Counted from the first letter of the stretch, positions 37,701-44,168 are shown. The stretch is 64,000 bases of DNA from Iris pallida (GCA_029216955.1 JANAVB010003400.1:15977371-16041370); one strand, 5' to 3'. The notes: a model not told the origin generated them from the letters alone. Numbers and translations are program-made.

Positions 37701-40700
37701 AAGTGATTTCCTCCGCACAGGAAGCATTCAATCTTCCACTCCGTCGAAGGCTTTGCGTGCTACTTGTCCTTCGGCGGACCTCCCTTTCCATTGTTCTTCG
37801 CTCCCCACCATTGAACTTGGTGGTGGTCTTTTCCTTGGACTTTGGGACATCACTCCGTCGATACTCCATCAGCTTCTCGGCTGCCGCAACAGCCGCGTTC
37901 ACATCTGACACATCTTGTCTCTGCAATTCTTGTGTCGTCCGTGGTTGTAGACCCTCCAAGAAGTGGAACAGGCGATCTTCTTCGCCCATAGTGGAAATGG
38001 AAAGCATTAGGCGGGTGAACTCCGCCACATACTCCTTGACGGACCCGGTATGTTTGAGTTGTCACAAACTCCGTCTCGCGACATACTCCACGTTCTTCGG
38101 GTAGAATTGAGACTTGATCTCCTTCTTGAGATCCTCCCAAGTCTCGATCGAGCAGATCCCCTTTTCTATCTCGATGCACCTGCGTCGCCATCACAGCATA
38201 GCATCATCAGAGAAATATAGGGACGCTGTGTTTACCTTGTTGGTCTCATCCTCGATGCAGACCGCCTTTAGGTAGCGCTCGACATTCCAGATGAAGTTAC
38301 CCACCTCCTTCGCGTCTCGTACGCCAGTGAAGGATTTGGGTTCTGGATACTTCATCCTCTGTGTCGACTCCCTCCTCGGAGTCGGACCACCAGCAATGGC
38401 CCTCTCGAGGACCTCCGCCTTGGTTTGTAGCTCTTTCCGTAGTTCGGCAATCTCCGCCTTAGTGGCCTTTCGTTCCTCCTCGAACTCGGCCTGCATCTCG
38501 CGGAGATGCTCTCGGAACTCCGACATAGCCGTGGCGACGTCCGCCTCCAAACCCTGGACGAATTCCTCGTTAGCCGCTTGGTTTTGCTCCACTTGAAATT
38601 CGACGCCCGTCACGCCTTTCTCCAGCATCTCTATCCATTCAGTCAACTCGCCAAGAGCCCGTTCCATCGACGGTTCTTTGCTCTTGCCCTTCCTCGAGGT
38701 CTTCGCCTTCTCCTTAGGCGATGCGGGTTGCTCGTTGATGATTGTTTCGGTCGAAGACATGACGGCGATCGAACCTTTGCTTTGATACCACTTGTCACGG
38801 ACTTAGTATTTTTGCTAGCACTTCGTCCCGTGCGGCGCACTGTCTTCTTCCGTCAAGACTCGTGCAAGCCTTCCCAACACGACTTAGCTAGATCGCTAAG
38901 AAAATTAAGAATAGTGGAGCAAAGATTGACTCATAAGAATCTCTTTATTAGCTTGGAGAATGCTTACAATTTTATGTAGTGAAGGTGGTGAGAAACAAAT
39001 GATTCTCCCCCTTTTATAAGTGCTCAGAGAGCTTTACATGGAAAGTCCTGGAAGGAATATTTCAAGGATTATTCTTTTCTACCATAACTGGAACGGTATA
39101 TTCCAGGTTTATTCCCTAGCAACAGAAAAGAAAACGTCACGGGCCATCCAGAAGCTTCTTGGGCCTCTTAGAACGATCTTGGGCCTTCCGGAGAGATCCA
39201 TTATCTTCTGGAGCCTTCCGCCATCTTCTAGAATGTTCTGGAAGCTTTCCGCATAACCTTGGTCCGTGAAAAGGTTATGCAACATTTGGGACGTTACATC
39301 ATGCTAGGTTATCCAATATACCATATGACCCTAAAAACTCATCAAACTTGAGTTTTTAGACAACTTACAAAAAAGTCAAAAACAATATCAAATTACTAAT
39401 ATAAAGCAACAAAGTAACTTAACAAGATCACAAAATAGCCTATGAAACACAATTGAGAAGGAAGAAAGGGAAGACACCTAACCGCCTTGTAGGCATTGTT
39501 CCCAAGTAATCTCACGCACAAATCCTATCCCGTAAAATGTTCATTTTCAAAAAAAATGCCCAATTTTTATCAAATCGATCGATCTGATCATGCGCAAAGT
39601 CCAATCATTTCGAGCGCAAGCATTACATCCCTCTTAAATTGGATCAAACAGGAACAATAACATCACATATAAGACAACAAACATATGATAACCAACGAGT
39701 CAATGTTTCACATTCCTAAATGACTTAACGAATCATTCTACTTATTCAATCATCCATCATTCGTCTTCATTATCTAAATCTAAATCTAAAAGATCATATT
39801 GAACATTATCATCAATATCATCATCGAAAATGAAATATGTCTCCTCATTGATTGATAGATTTTGTTCATCATTTTTCTTGTCTCATCATCCTCCGTCTCT
39901 TCTTCCTAAACAAGCCCATAATACTTATAAAATACCCAAACAAAGCCCAATTGCATAAAACACCCAACACATGTAGGCGCGTGCCTAGGCTGACCTAATT
40001 ACCCATTCGTCTGATTACCCTTTCGTCTTTGGCGCCTTTCTCGTCTAGGCGTCACCTAGAGAAAATACCATACAAACCTTTGGATTAGGTGGTGAAACAT
40101 TGTTTGTTGCCTTTTGGGCTCCTAGGCGGCACCTTTAATGCTTATGGATTAAGAAAGAGAACTTTTCAACAATTATCATCAGCGACAGCAAACTAGAGTC
40201 TAGACCTAGTATTATCAAAAATTGAACAAAATTACACCTAAATCAAGAACAAATACTACAAGAAATTCCAAATTTTCATCATATCTTTGTCTTTTATGTA
40301 ATACCCCTGCAAATTTGTATTCGCACATTGTTTTTAGTTACCAATTGAGCTGCAATATGTTGTCTTTTTCATTCCACAACATTTTCTGCTCATCCTAGAC
40401 GCAGAATCAATACTAAAGAATAAAAAAAAAAAGAACTTTTCAACAATTAGCATCAGCGACAGTGAGCTAGATCTAGTACTACACAAAAAAAAAATGAACA
40501 AATCTACACACCTAAATGAAGAACAAATAACACCCAAAAAAAAAAAAAACAATTTTCAGCCTTTCTTTAAGTAATACCTCTTCAATTTCCTACCCGCATT
40601 GTTTTTAGCTGCTAATTGAGCTGCAAGAAGTCAGTTTATTTTCATCCGCAACATTTTTCGAACATCCTACACGCAGATTCAATACTTACGGATCGAAAGA

Positions 40701-41084
40701 AGAGAACATTTCGACCATTAGCATCAGTGACAGTGAGCTAGATCTAAAATAACCAAAATTAAACTGCAAGAAGTTGGCTTTTTCGATTCACAACAATTTC
40801 CTACCATCCCAGATGCAGAAATAATACTTATGTACCGGGAAAAAATGTCTTTCGACAACTAGCATCGGCGACAGTGAGCTAGATCCAGAATTACTAAAAT
40901 TTGAAAAGAAAAGAAACAAAAGAAACAAAAAGACAAATTAGAACACCTGGGCCAGGACGTGCTTGGGCAAATTGGACCCCTGGAAGAAGGAGACAGCCTC
41001 GACGCCGCTGATCCTCCCGTCCCCGTCCAAGTCCGCCCTCCTGAAGTACGAGTCGAACACGTCCATGCTCGGAGCTGCCGCCAT
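2865..41084 (-). CDS. EH/Pan1: EH-domain protein (EH/Pan1 type), ten exons, C-terminus missing
   Basis: Joined exons: 41084-40947, 21077-19931, 19498-19304, 18192-17975, 9649-9578, 8120-8049, 4742-4644, 4554-4483, 4412-4301, 2933-2865. All junctions are GT/AG and keep one frame of about 731 codons. Seen: EH domain 1 (residues about 1-96, EF loop [12 protein letters not shown], conserved VWMHAD), a Pro/Ser/Gln-rich linker, EH domain 2 (about 378-472, [12 protein letters not shown] and [13 protein letters not shown]), coiled coil (about 560-700), then [19 protein letters not shown]. Known: Arabidopsis EH1/Pan1 and EH2/Pan1 have this order, are about 1000-1200 residues long, bind NPF motifs and lipids, and belong to the TPLATE endocytic complex; roles in actin-linked autophagy at ER-plasma membrane contacts are also reported. 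Inferred: same role here. The exon after DKFEDE (usual FVKELTL-type C-terminus) is not found in 1-2864 and should lie left of the window. I cannot say which paralogue it is. Confidence 0.9.
2934..3499. other. Intron 9, left part
   Basis: AT-rich intron of the EH/Pan1 gene with no recognised repeat in this part. A short plus-strand frame at 3086-3289 has no recognisable product. Confidence 0.6.
3501..3546. repeat. 23-bp direct tandem duplication
   Basis: TCATTGTCCTAGTACCTTCA occurs twice in tandem at 3501 and 3524. Confidence 0.85.
3640..3935 (-). repeat. Dispersed repeat, possibly SINE-derived
   Basis: Two similar blocks of about 80 bp (about 3640-3720 and 3828-3920) share ACCAAAACTCTA and GAGGGTTGAGGGTTA-type sequence. 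Between them, the minus strand shows ATTCAAATCCCAC, resembling an RNA polymerase III B box, next to GGTATGAGAG. A related fragment lies at 9860-9985. The SINE call is inference; a good A box at normal spacing is not seen. Confidence 0.35.
4301..4412 (-). CDS. EH/Pan1: EH/Pan1 exon 9 (residues 672-708)
   Basis: [20 protein letters not shown], then a Cys/His-containing stretch and IELPFG. Acceptor TTCCAG, donor GTACTG splitting the Gly codon. It joins to WQPG of the next exon as in the family. Confidence 0.92.
4483..4554 (-). CDS. EH/Pan1: EH/Pan1 exon 8 (residues 648-671)
   Basis: 24 codons, [17 protein letters not shown] then SIDGLLQ. Acceptor CTATAG and donor GTAGTT, phase 0. The intron to exon 7 is only 89 bp and that to exon 9 only 70 bp. 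Confidence 0.92.
4644..4742 (-). CDS. EH/Pan1: EH/Pan1 exon 7 (residues 615-647)
   Basis: 33 codons beginning [19 protein letters not shown] and ending [11 protein letters not shown]. Acceptor GTTTAG, donor GTATTG, phase 0. Coiled-coil segment. Confidence 0.92.
4743..6194. other. Intron 6, left part
   Basis: Intron DNA without a supported gene. A partial duplication is visible near 5266-5320 (TGATGCATTGG twice). Minus-strand frames at 5375-5623 and 5764-6012 have no family features. Confidence 0.5.
6195..7010 (+). mobile_element. Decayed solo LTR or LTR fragment related to copia element C
   Basis: Shares ordered landmarks with the LTRs of element C: CACATCGGCTA near the start, a TGGGGCACGTGTGGG-type segment, CACTCGGACTCGG, GC-rich TGCGC-type sequence, a TATAAATAG box near 6585, GAACTTGCTGGTTCCTG at about 6712 and TTTGAGCAACGGTGATC at about 6757. 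The 3' end has diverged. Start and end are approximate and no duplication was found. It lies in intron 6 of the EH/Pan1 gene. Confidence 0.6.
7057..7200. repeat. Minisatellite, GGAGGGTACTGG core
   Basis: About eight imperfect copies of GGAGGGTACTGGGA, some separated by GATGAGAAGTCACCATGAGA, in an intron. Confidence 0.85.
7641..7812. repeat. Inverted repeat flanking a 65-base G homopolymer
   Basis: The left arm (7641-7669, GCCCGCAG then GGCACCACCCCATTG) is the imperfect reverse complement of the right arm (7766-7812, CAATGGGGTGGCGCC then CTGCGGGC). An uninterrupted run of 65 G occupies 7701-7765. The right arm has its own palindrome (GCAGGCGGGC with GCCCGCCTGC). This may be a small foldback element. 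Poly-Pro or poly-Gly frames here are artefacts of the run. Confidence 0.8.
8049..8120 (-). CDS. EH/Pan1: EH/Pan1 exon 6 (residues 591-614)
   Basis: 24 codons, [18 protein letters not shown] then SSDKRE, a highly conserved segment of plant EH/Pan1 proteins. Acceptor CCTCAG and donor GTATTG, phase 0. Confidence 0.92.
8650..9040. repeat. Unclassified dispersed repeat, copy 1 (intron 5)
   Basis: Clearly related to 18790-19170 in intron 3 of the same gene. Shared landmarks in order: ATCATCTTCATCCAAGCCTT, AAATTCCTAGTC, CTATGAGCATG, CAACCAAGGA, TCCAAGTTCCC, AGAGTCTAGAT. No coding capacity or terminal repeats recognised. Confidence 0.7.
9578..9649 (-). CDS. EH/Pan1: EH/Pan1 exon 5 (residues 567-590)
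   Basis: 24 codons, [17 protein letters not shown] then RTKMQEL, flanked by acceptor GATAAAG and donor GTAAGT. Phase 0 at both ends. Coiled-coil segment. Confidence 0.9.
9860..9985 (-). repeat. Fragment of the dispersed repeat at 3640-3935
   Basis: Shares CACCAAAATT, GAGGTTGAGAGTTA and a GCCCCCTCAGGTCGAAGGGCCATATTTGG-type order with the intron 9 copy (quoted only in part). Non-coding. Confidence 0.4.
10360..11641 (+). repeat. Element C 5' LTR
   Basis: Begins TGTTGGAGTTTGGCC, matching the LTR at 16630. Contains a GC-rich TGCGC tandem array (about 10680-11005) and a TATA box TATATAT at 11109-11115, before a leader with CTCTCTTCTCTCTCACAG. It ends near GGGACTAAC. A weak primer-binding match (TATCTCAAAGC, 11642-11652) to the initiator-Met type follows. 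Confidence 0.93.
10680..11005. repeat. GC-rich TGCGC tandem array in the C LTR
   Basis: Degenerate short repeats such as GTGGCGCAAGTTGCGCGG. Four close copies at about 10931-10987 are reduced in the 3' LTR (about 16975-17260). Cys- or Arg-rich frames across it are by-products of the repeat. Confidence 0.85.
11665..12597 (+). pseudogene. gag: Element C gag (broken)
   Basis: Capsid-like gag of copia type (UBN2-like region) from ATG 11665, in one frame. In-frame stops lie at 11743 and 11974. A zinc knuckle [14 protein letters not shown] (CX2CX4HX4C) near 12448 identifies the nucleocapsid part. A stop at 12598 precedes the protease. Packages element RNA when intact; not expected to work here. 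Confidence 0.9.
12601..15564 (+). pseudogene. pol: Element C pol: protease, integrase, RT, RNase H (broken)
   Basis: Order seen: protease VDTGATCHV; pre-integrase [12 protein letters not shown]; integrase with [14 protein letters not shown] and [10 protein letters not shown], the three acidic positions; reverse transcriptase with DVKTIFLNG and YMDDMLI; RNase H with [28 protein letters not shown] and YCDN. Stop at 13045, frameshift near 14170, frameshift near 14915 and a stop at 15032-15034. The RT catalytic YMDD is intact but the frame is not. Confidence 0.92.
15840..16285 (+). repeat. Three degenerate tandem repeats downstream of C pol
   Basis: Units start near 15847, 16010 and 16157. Each carries CACTACAA, a TGTTACAGT-type core, a CACTACGATGAGG-type element and GTAGCACCGCAA. 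Non-coding, between pol and the PPT. Confidence 0.75.
16630..17895 (+). repeat. Element C 3' LTR
   Basis: Starts TGTTGGAGTTTGGCC right after the PPT and ends GGGACTAACA before GTAAA. TATA box at 17362-17368. Its GC-rich array differs in copy number from the 5' LTR. Confidence 0.95.
17975..18192 (-). CDS. EH/Pan1: EH/Pan1 exon 4 (residues 494-566)
   Basis: Starts after acceptor TTATAG. A Gln/Pro-rich segment ([13 protein letters not shown]) is followed by a charged stretch ([15 protein letters not shown]) that leads into the coiled coil. Donor GTAATT follows NEVNK. Copia element C lies in the next intron, 75 bp beyond this donor. Confidence 0.88.
18193..18789. other. Intron 3, left part
   Basis: No supported feature beyond intron sequence. 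Confidence 0.5.
18790..19170. repeat. Unclassified dispersed repeat, copy 2 (intron 3)
   Basis: Partner of the repeat at 8650-9040. Contains CATCTTCATTCAAGCCTTCT, AAATTCCTAGTC, AACTATGAGCATG and AGAGTCTAGATGAAGAGG. A small local duplication of AAGTTCCCATGACT is seen at 19076-19105. Confidence 0.7.
19304..19498 (-). CDS. EH/Pan1: EH/Pan1 exon 3 (residues 429-493)
   Basis: Begins [15 protein letters not shown] once the split codon is joined. It carries the second EF loop and [17 protein letters not shown], the conserved end of an EH domain. Donor GTAAAT follows VAYG. Confidence 0.95.
19931..21077 (-). CDS. EH/Pan1: EH/Pan1 exon 2 (residues 47-428)
   Basis: Starts after acceptor ATGCAG with [15 protein letters not shown], completing EH domain 1. 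The bulk is a low-complexity linker rich in Pro, Ser, Gln and Gly. The end ([17 protein letters not shown] and [12 protein letters not shown]) opens EH domain 2. It ends LPR plus one base before donor GTAGAT, and is 1147 bp, uninterrupted. Confidence 0.95.
21078..22627. other. Intron 1, end adjoining exon 2
   Basis: AT-rich with no recognised repeat. A 183-codon minus-strand frame (21739-22290) has no domain or family likeness and is probably chance. Confidence 0.5.
22628..22807. mobile_element. CTAGGC-rich hAT-like remnant, left part
   Basis: Repeats of CTAGGC/GCCTAG (CTACTAGGCAACC, ATCTAGGCATGCC, TTGCCTAGGTGCC) match the style of 39960-40145. Element A inserted between these parts. Confidence 0.4.
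22812..23342 (-). repeat. Element A 3' LTR
   Basis: On the plus strand it begins TGTCACGGACTTAGTG and ends near GGGACGTTAC. It carries a short extra segment (CTGGGCCTCGAACGGGGTG) not present in the partner LTR. Next to it, 23343-23353 is purine-rich on the minus strand (GTGGGGGAGAA). Confidence 0.92.
23365..25636 (-). pseudogene. pol: Element A pol, 3' part: RNase H, integrase, chromodomain
   Basis: On the minus strand from 25636: [13 protein letters not shown] and [13 protein letters not shown] (RNase H region), then integrase with [16 protein letters not shown] (zinc-binding part), [19 protein letters not shown] and [11 protein letters not shown]. Next come [18 protein letters not shown] and a chromodomain-like end [17 protein letters not shown]. 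It has in-frame stops, and the RNase H/tether segment is duplicated (see 24753-25565). Confidence 0.9.
24753..25565. repeat. 422-bp tandem duplication inside element A
   Basis: 24753-25143 is repeated at 25175-25565 with an offset of 422 bp, nearly identical. Between them, ACTCGAATACGGTCCTTGGC resembles a degraded copy of internal sequence. Both copies encode the same RNase H-to-integrase segment, so the frame is doubled. Confidence 0.95.
26057..26322. repeat. 133-bp tandem duplication in one LTR only
   Basis: 26057-26189 is repeated at 26190-26322 (AACTTCTTTGTTTTCAAG begins each copy). The 3' LTR has a single copy near 33808, which explains most of the LTR length difference. Confidence 0.93.
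26345..26790. repeat. Dispersed GGGCGCATA array in the B LTR
   Basis: About twenty occurrences of GGCGCATA or its reverse complement, both orientations, irregularly spaced. The same array occurs in the 3' LTR at 33975-34400. Confidence 0.85.
28881..30212 (+). pseudogene. gag: Element B gag and protease
   Basis: Ty3 retrotransposon gag ([23 protein letters not shown]), then zinc knuckles [14 protein letters not shown] and [14 protein letters not shown], a Gln/Pro-rich spacer and protease FDSGASHSF with DVVLGMN. A stop (TAG) at 30213 interrupts the join to pol. A likely N-terminal part lies at 28597-28880 in another frame, so a frameshift precedes 28900. Confidence 0.9.
30216..33246 (+). pseudogene. 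pol: Element B pol: RT, RNase H, integrase, chromodomain-like end
   Basis: RT with [27 protein letters not shown] and FIDDILVYS; RNase [14 protein letters not shown]; integrase [33 protein letters not shown] and [12 protein letters not shown]; then [12 protein letters not shown] and a chromodomain-like [15 protein letters not shown] end. Frameshift near 30410-30430; stops at 31570 and 32929. Catalytic positions are otherwise retained. Confidence 0.92.
33398..36067 (+). repeat. Element B 3' LTR
   Basis: Begins TGTCACTCTCGTTTTCC after the purine stretch AAGGTGGATAGAG and ends GGGGCGTGACA before CCGGT. Same GGGCGCATA array as the 5' LTR, single copy of the 133-bp unit. Confidence 0.95.
36073..37669 (-). 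pseudogene. pol: Element A pol, 5' part: protease and RT
   Basis: From 37669: protease [16 protein letters not shown] with NMILGMDFL, then RT with [50 protein letters not shown] and [12 protein letters not shown]. Stop at 36809 and frame changes near 36560 and 36540. Cut by element B at 36072 before RNase H. Confidence 0.92.
37676..38760 (-). pseudogene. gag: Element A gag
   Basis: Starts [19 protein letters not shown] at 38760. A long charged coiled coil ([18 protein letters not shown]) is followed by capsid sequence ([19 protein letters not shown]) and, after frame changes near 38190 and 38060, [11 protein letters not shown]. The zinc knuckle [13 protein letters not shown] lies near 37735-37697. 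Confidence 0.9.
38779..38790 (-). other. Element A primer-binding site
   Basis: TGGTATCAAAGC on the minus strand, two bases inside the 5' LTR. Resembles the initiator-Met type site TGGTATCAGAGC with one change. Confidence 0.85.
38793..39298 (-). repeat. Element A 5' LTR
   Basis: On the plus strand TGTCACGGACTTAGTATTT to GGGACGTTACA, matching 22812-23342. The minus-strand TATA-like CTTATAAAAGG near 39021-39011 is a candidate promoter. Confidence 0.93.
39303..40145 (-). mobile_element. CTAGGC-rich hAT-like remnant, right part
   Basis: After the A duplication, AT-rich DNA contains a minus-strand frame ending at about 39757 in an acidic tail ([13 protein letters not shown] then stop). This recalls the acidic C-termini of some plant hAT transposase-like proteins (inference). 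CTAGGC-type sequences follow at 39970-40130 (GTGCCTAGGCTG, CGTCTAGGCGTCACC). Confidence 0.35.
40155..40900. repeat. Tandem repeat of about 272 bp in intron 1
   Basis: CATCAGCGACAG (or a close variant) with flanking GAACTTTTCAACAATTAG- and GAGCTAGATC-type sequence recurs at 40177, 40451, 40722 and 40863: spacing 274, 271 and 141. The third-to-fourth unit is truncated. The array ends about 50 bp from exon 1. Confidence 0.85.
40947..41084 (-). CDS. EH/Pan1: EH/Pan1 exon 1 (residues 1-46)
   Basis: GC-rich first coding exon starting at ATG 41084-41082 ([19 protein letters not shown]). It carries the first EF-hand-like loop [12 protein letters not shown] of EH domain 1 and ends CCCAG with donor GTGTTC. 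It joins in phase 0 to the exon at 21077 across a 19,869-bp intron. The start is chosen because the protein aligns from its first residues with the family N-terminus. Confidence 0.92.
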
Positions 41085-41390
41085 CCACGGTTCCGCCGCC
41101 GACGAGATCCAACCCGGATCCGCTACGATTCGCGCCGAAAGGGTTCTTCTTCGTCGTCGCTCTTGCTCCGGTCGATCGAGGAGAGAGAGAGAGAGGAGGG
41201 GGAGTTTCGGAATTTTAGGAACCTGTGAATGTCGGAATTGCCACCTGGTTTTTGGAAGAATATCAGGGATGGCTTTGTTGATATGTCAGTTCAAAGCGAA
41301 AAATGATGATGACGTTAGAGGGTGTTTCGCTTTTGGTGGGTTGTGTTGTGCCAACCGGTCAACTAAATCTAATATAACAAAACAAGGTAA
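41085..41390 (-). promoter_or_regulatory. 5' leader and candidate core promoter of the EH/Pan1 gene
   Basis: Upstream of the ATG, the minus strand has a CT-repeat tract (41179-41201), common in plant leaders. Further up are a TGACG motif (41307-41311 on the plus strand) and a weak TATA-like TTATATTAG (about 41378-41370). The transcription start is not determined. A TIR element begins at 41391, directly upstream. Confidence 0.4.
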
Positions 41391-42263
41391 TTTCTATGGG
41401 CACTACCAAAATTGCTAGAGGGCATCAATTGCTAGGGGACAGCCCATGAATGTGGAGAAATTGCTAGGGGGCACCCAAAAATTGCTAGGGGCAGCCCAAT
41501 CCCCCAAACCCTAATTTTTTCCCTCCTCTTTTCTCCTCCTCTTCCTTCCTCCGGCGGCGGCGGCGCCACCACCACTACCAGCAGCCACCGCCACCGCCGG
41601 TTGCTCCGCCGCGAGCGGAGGGAGTCTAGGAGGGAAGTGAGTGGGAAAGTGGGGAGGAGGAGGATGTAGGGGAAGTGGAGGTCGAGGAAGTGGAGGAGAT
41701 GGGGCTTCAGGTGTTGCGGGAAGTCACGGCGGAGCAACCGGCGGGAAGGAGAGGTGGGAGTCGAGGGAGAATGGGAGGTCAGGGTCAGGGAGGCGGACGC
41801 GGAGGGTCGGGGAGGAGGCGGCGAGGGGGAGGTCCATGGGGGAGCCGGGGAGGGGAGGGGGCCAGCGGGAGACGTGGGCGGCGACGAGGTCGACGGCGGG
41901 GCGGCTGCCGAGGTCGAAGCAGAGGGGGGCAAGGATCTGGAGGAGGGGCGGAAGACGGAGGAGAAGGGGGAGTGGGAGAGGATGACGACGGAGCGCTGGT
42001 CGCCCCCGCGCGGGCGTTCCTTCCTTTTCTCCCATCTTCGACGAGGACTGCCACCTTGTTGGCAGTCCTAACGTATGTTAGGACTGCCAACTTGCTGGCA
42101 GTCCTAGGACTGCCAACTTGCTGGCAGTCCTAGGACTGCCAACTTGCTGGCAGTCCTAAGACTGGCTTGGGCTAGCCCCTAGCAAAATTTTTGGATGGCA
42201 AACTTGTAATAAACTTGAAAATTTTGGGCTAGCCCCTAGCAATTTTGGTAGTGCCCATAGAAA
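41391..42263. mobile_element. TIR DNA element with GC-rich cargo
   Basis: Ends are inverted copies: left TTTCTATGGGCACTACCAAA, right the reverse complement; ATTGCTAGGGG recurs just inside both ends. The interior (about 41510-42040) is very GC-rich, unlike the surroundings. A palindromic tandem array follows (42050-42160). No transposase. The cargo has a long Pro-rich minus-strand frame that might be a captured gene fragment (a faint likeness to DENN-domain proteins is untested). Target duplication not evident. Confidence 0.7.
42050..42160. repeat. Palindromic tandem repeat, about 27 bp
   Basis: Several copies of GGACTGCCAACTTGCTGGCA plus GTCCTA. Each contains TGCCAACTTG/CTGGCA and AGTCCTAGGACT, so strand folding is likely. 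Confidence 0.88.
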
Positions 42264-42306
42264 AAACCCAAAACAAAGACTAAATTACAACTTTGATACC
42301 CTCAAC

Positions 42307-43010
42307 TAGGGGTGTGCATCGGTCGGTGGTCGATATATTTGGTCCCAACCGAAGTCGAACCGACGTTAATCGGTTTGAAAATAAACAAAACCGAACCGAA
42401 CCAACCAAATGGTCGATTCGGTTTTTGAAACCGACCGACTTGGTTCGATTTGGATCGGTTCGACTTAGTCGGTTTTAATCACATAAAAAAATGGATTGCA
42501 TGCTTTTTTGTGTGAAACCTCAGTCAACTTGCACTTTGCAACAGTAAATACAATTCAGCAGCTTCAATTCAACTTGCGCTTTGCAGGTGGAGAAAAATGT
42601 CAATTATACATACAAAAATTCGTATACATTCAACCAAAAGCCTCTTTCATGTGCATTAGGAGCAATTACAAAAGAGTAGGAGCCGCCAGCACTCCTCTTT
42701 GAGACTAGAGAGAGAGAGCTCTTTCAACTTCAACTTGATAAATGGCTATGATGTGAATAAATGAACCAAACCGGTGTAATACAACCCAATGAACCCATAC
42801 CCAATCGGTCAACCCTAACTATTTAACAAGGATTTGGTTCGATTCGGTTTAGACGATTTTTGGCATAACCAAACCGTGAACCGAACCGGTCGATTTTGAA
42901 AATTTTAAAGCCGAACCAAACCAACCGAACCATCGGTTCGGTTTAAAACCAATCGGTTCGGTTTGGCTTGGTTCGATTTGGTCGGTTTGACTTAATTGTG
43001 CACAGCCCTA
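42307..43010. mobile_element. Non-autonomous hAT element (MITE)
   Basis: Starts TAGGGGTGTGCA and ends TGCACAGCCCTA, with a perfect 8-bp duplication CCCTCAAC at 42299-42306 and 43011-43018. An 8-bp duplication and a TAGGG terminus are the hAT signature. The subterminal regions are rich in GAACCGAACC-type repeats. 704 bp, no transposase. Confidence 0.92.
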
Positions 43011-43018
43011 CCCTCAAC

Positions 43019-43400
43019 TATTTTAATTTTTCAACCTAATATCCTGATAGTTACTTGTTTAATACCTTCAACTATTGTAAACTTTTACTTTGATACCCTC
43101 CGTTAGTTAAACATAACTTTTTCATTAAAAAAATAAAAATATCAAAGACTTCCTAAAATATTCCTCATCTCCATCTCCATCTCCATCCCCTTATTCCAGC
43201 CACCCCATCCCCATCCCCCCTCCAGCAACTGGCACACCCCTTCCGATCCCCCGCTAACCGTGCCCCCCGACCCCACCTGCGATCCACCAAACCCGAGCAA
43301 CCTCTGCACCACCCATGGCCCCCTCGCGACTCTCCCCCTCTCCCACACACACACCGGCCCGAGCAGTCCCGTGGCCCCTTGCGACCCCAGTCCGAGAAGT
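43019..43400. other. Non-coding, low-complexity
   Basis: An AT-rich part with ACCTTCAACTATT is followed by a CCATCTCCATCTCCATC-type run and C-rich sequence. No supported gene. Confidence 0.5.
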
Positions 43401-44168
43401 CCTGCTGTCATGCCCCAGAACCAATATATTGGAGAGCGGGGGACAGACACAACCAGCTACGTACATTGAAGTGCAAGCCACCTCGCAATACGGTCACAGC
43501 TGTCTAGATGCATGAGGATTTATCTACAAGCCAATAGTCTCTTATAGTCAAGAACAAGCCTAGTGTCTCAATCTCAAGCAAGCAAATAATTGTTATAAGA
43601 TGTTAGATCATCAGACATACAAAGTAAGACGTCCCAAACATTACATATTCAAATGATCATGAAGCTAGTCATACAAAATACGAAGACTAGCAAGAGTTAA
43701 GTCATACATGATCGACCCTATATATCAATATATCAATATATCCTTCTATTCTATTACCTGTCAAAATTACCCAGGATATCCTATGCTTACCATACCCTAC
43801 CAATCATACACACATGGACTCACTTATCCTACTCTTAGCCCTTGGCGTCTTGATATTATCTATTACCTAGTTCTAATACTCCAATATCTTAGTATCTTGA
43901 CCAATACCTTATCCTCCCATATACTTATCCAACTAACCCTAATACTAATATTTGATACCAAATAAGATACCTTACTCAAGTCCCAATACTCACATATCCT
44001 TACTCATGATACTTGAGTGTCACAATACCAATATCATCATGGTACCCAAGTATTACACTAGTACCTTGTCCACAACTTTAATACCTTGACACATAACTTA
44101 TCTATATTTGGCTTACTTGATAACCATTTGTATCAACATTAACACACACTAACTAACACATATTACCT

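Larger units (their letters stand above)
22812..39298 (-). mobile_element. Ty3 chromovirus A (minus strand), split by element B
   Basis: Left-hand LTR 22812-23342 (3' LTR in element sense) and right-hand LTR 38793-39298 (5' LTR). Flanking duplication TCAT at 22808-22811 and 39299-39302 (4 bp visible; 5 with one mismatch). PBS TGGTATCAAAGC at 38790-38779 and a PPT-like purine run next to the 3' LTR. Gag, protease, RT, RNase H and integrase occur in Ty3 order, with a chromodomain-like end. About 6.1 kb once B is excluded. Same sense as the host gene, in intron 1. Many stops and frameshifts. Confidence 0.92.

Noticed and set aside
38779..38790. tRNA gene fragments near LTRs
   Set aside because: The tRNA-like pieces at 38779, 46098 and 61705 are primer-binding sites only 12-19 nt long; no cloverleaf surrounds them.
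41641..42133. Gly/Arg-rich plus-strand frames
   Set aside because: GC-rich cargo of a TIR element, open in most frames. The minus-strand Pro-rich frame is the better candidate and is only mentioned as possible.
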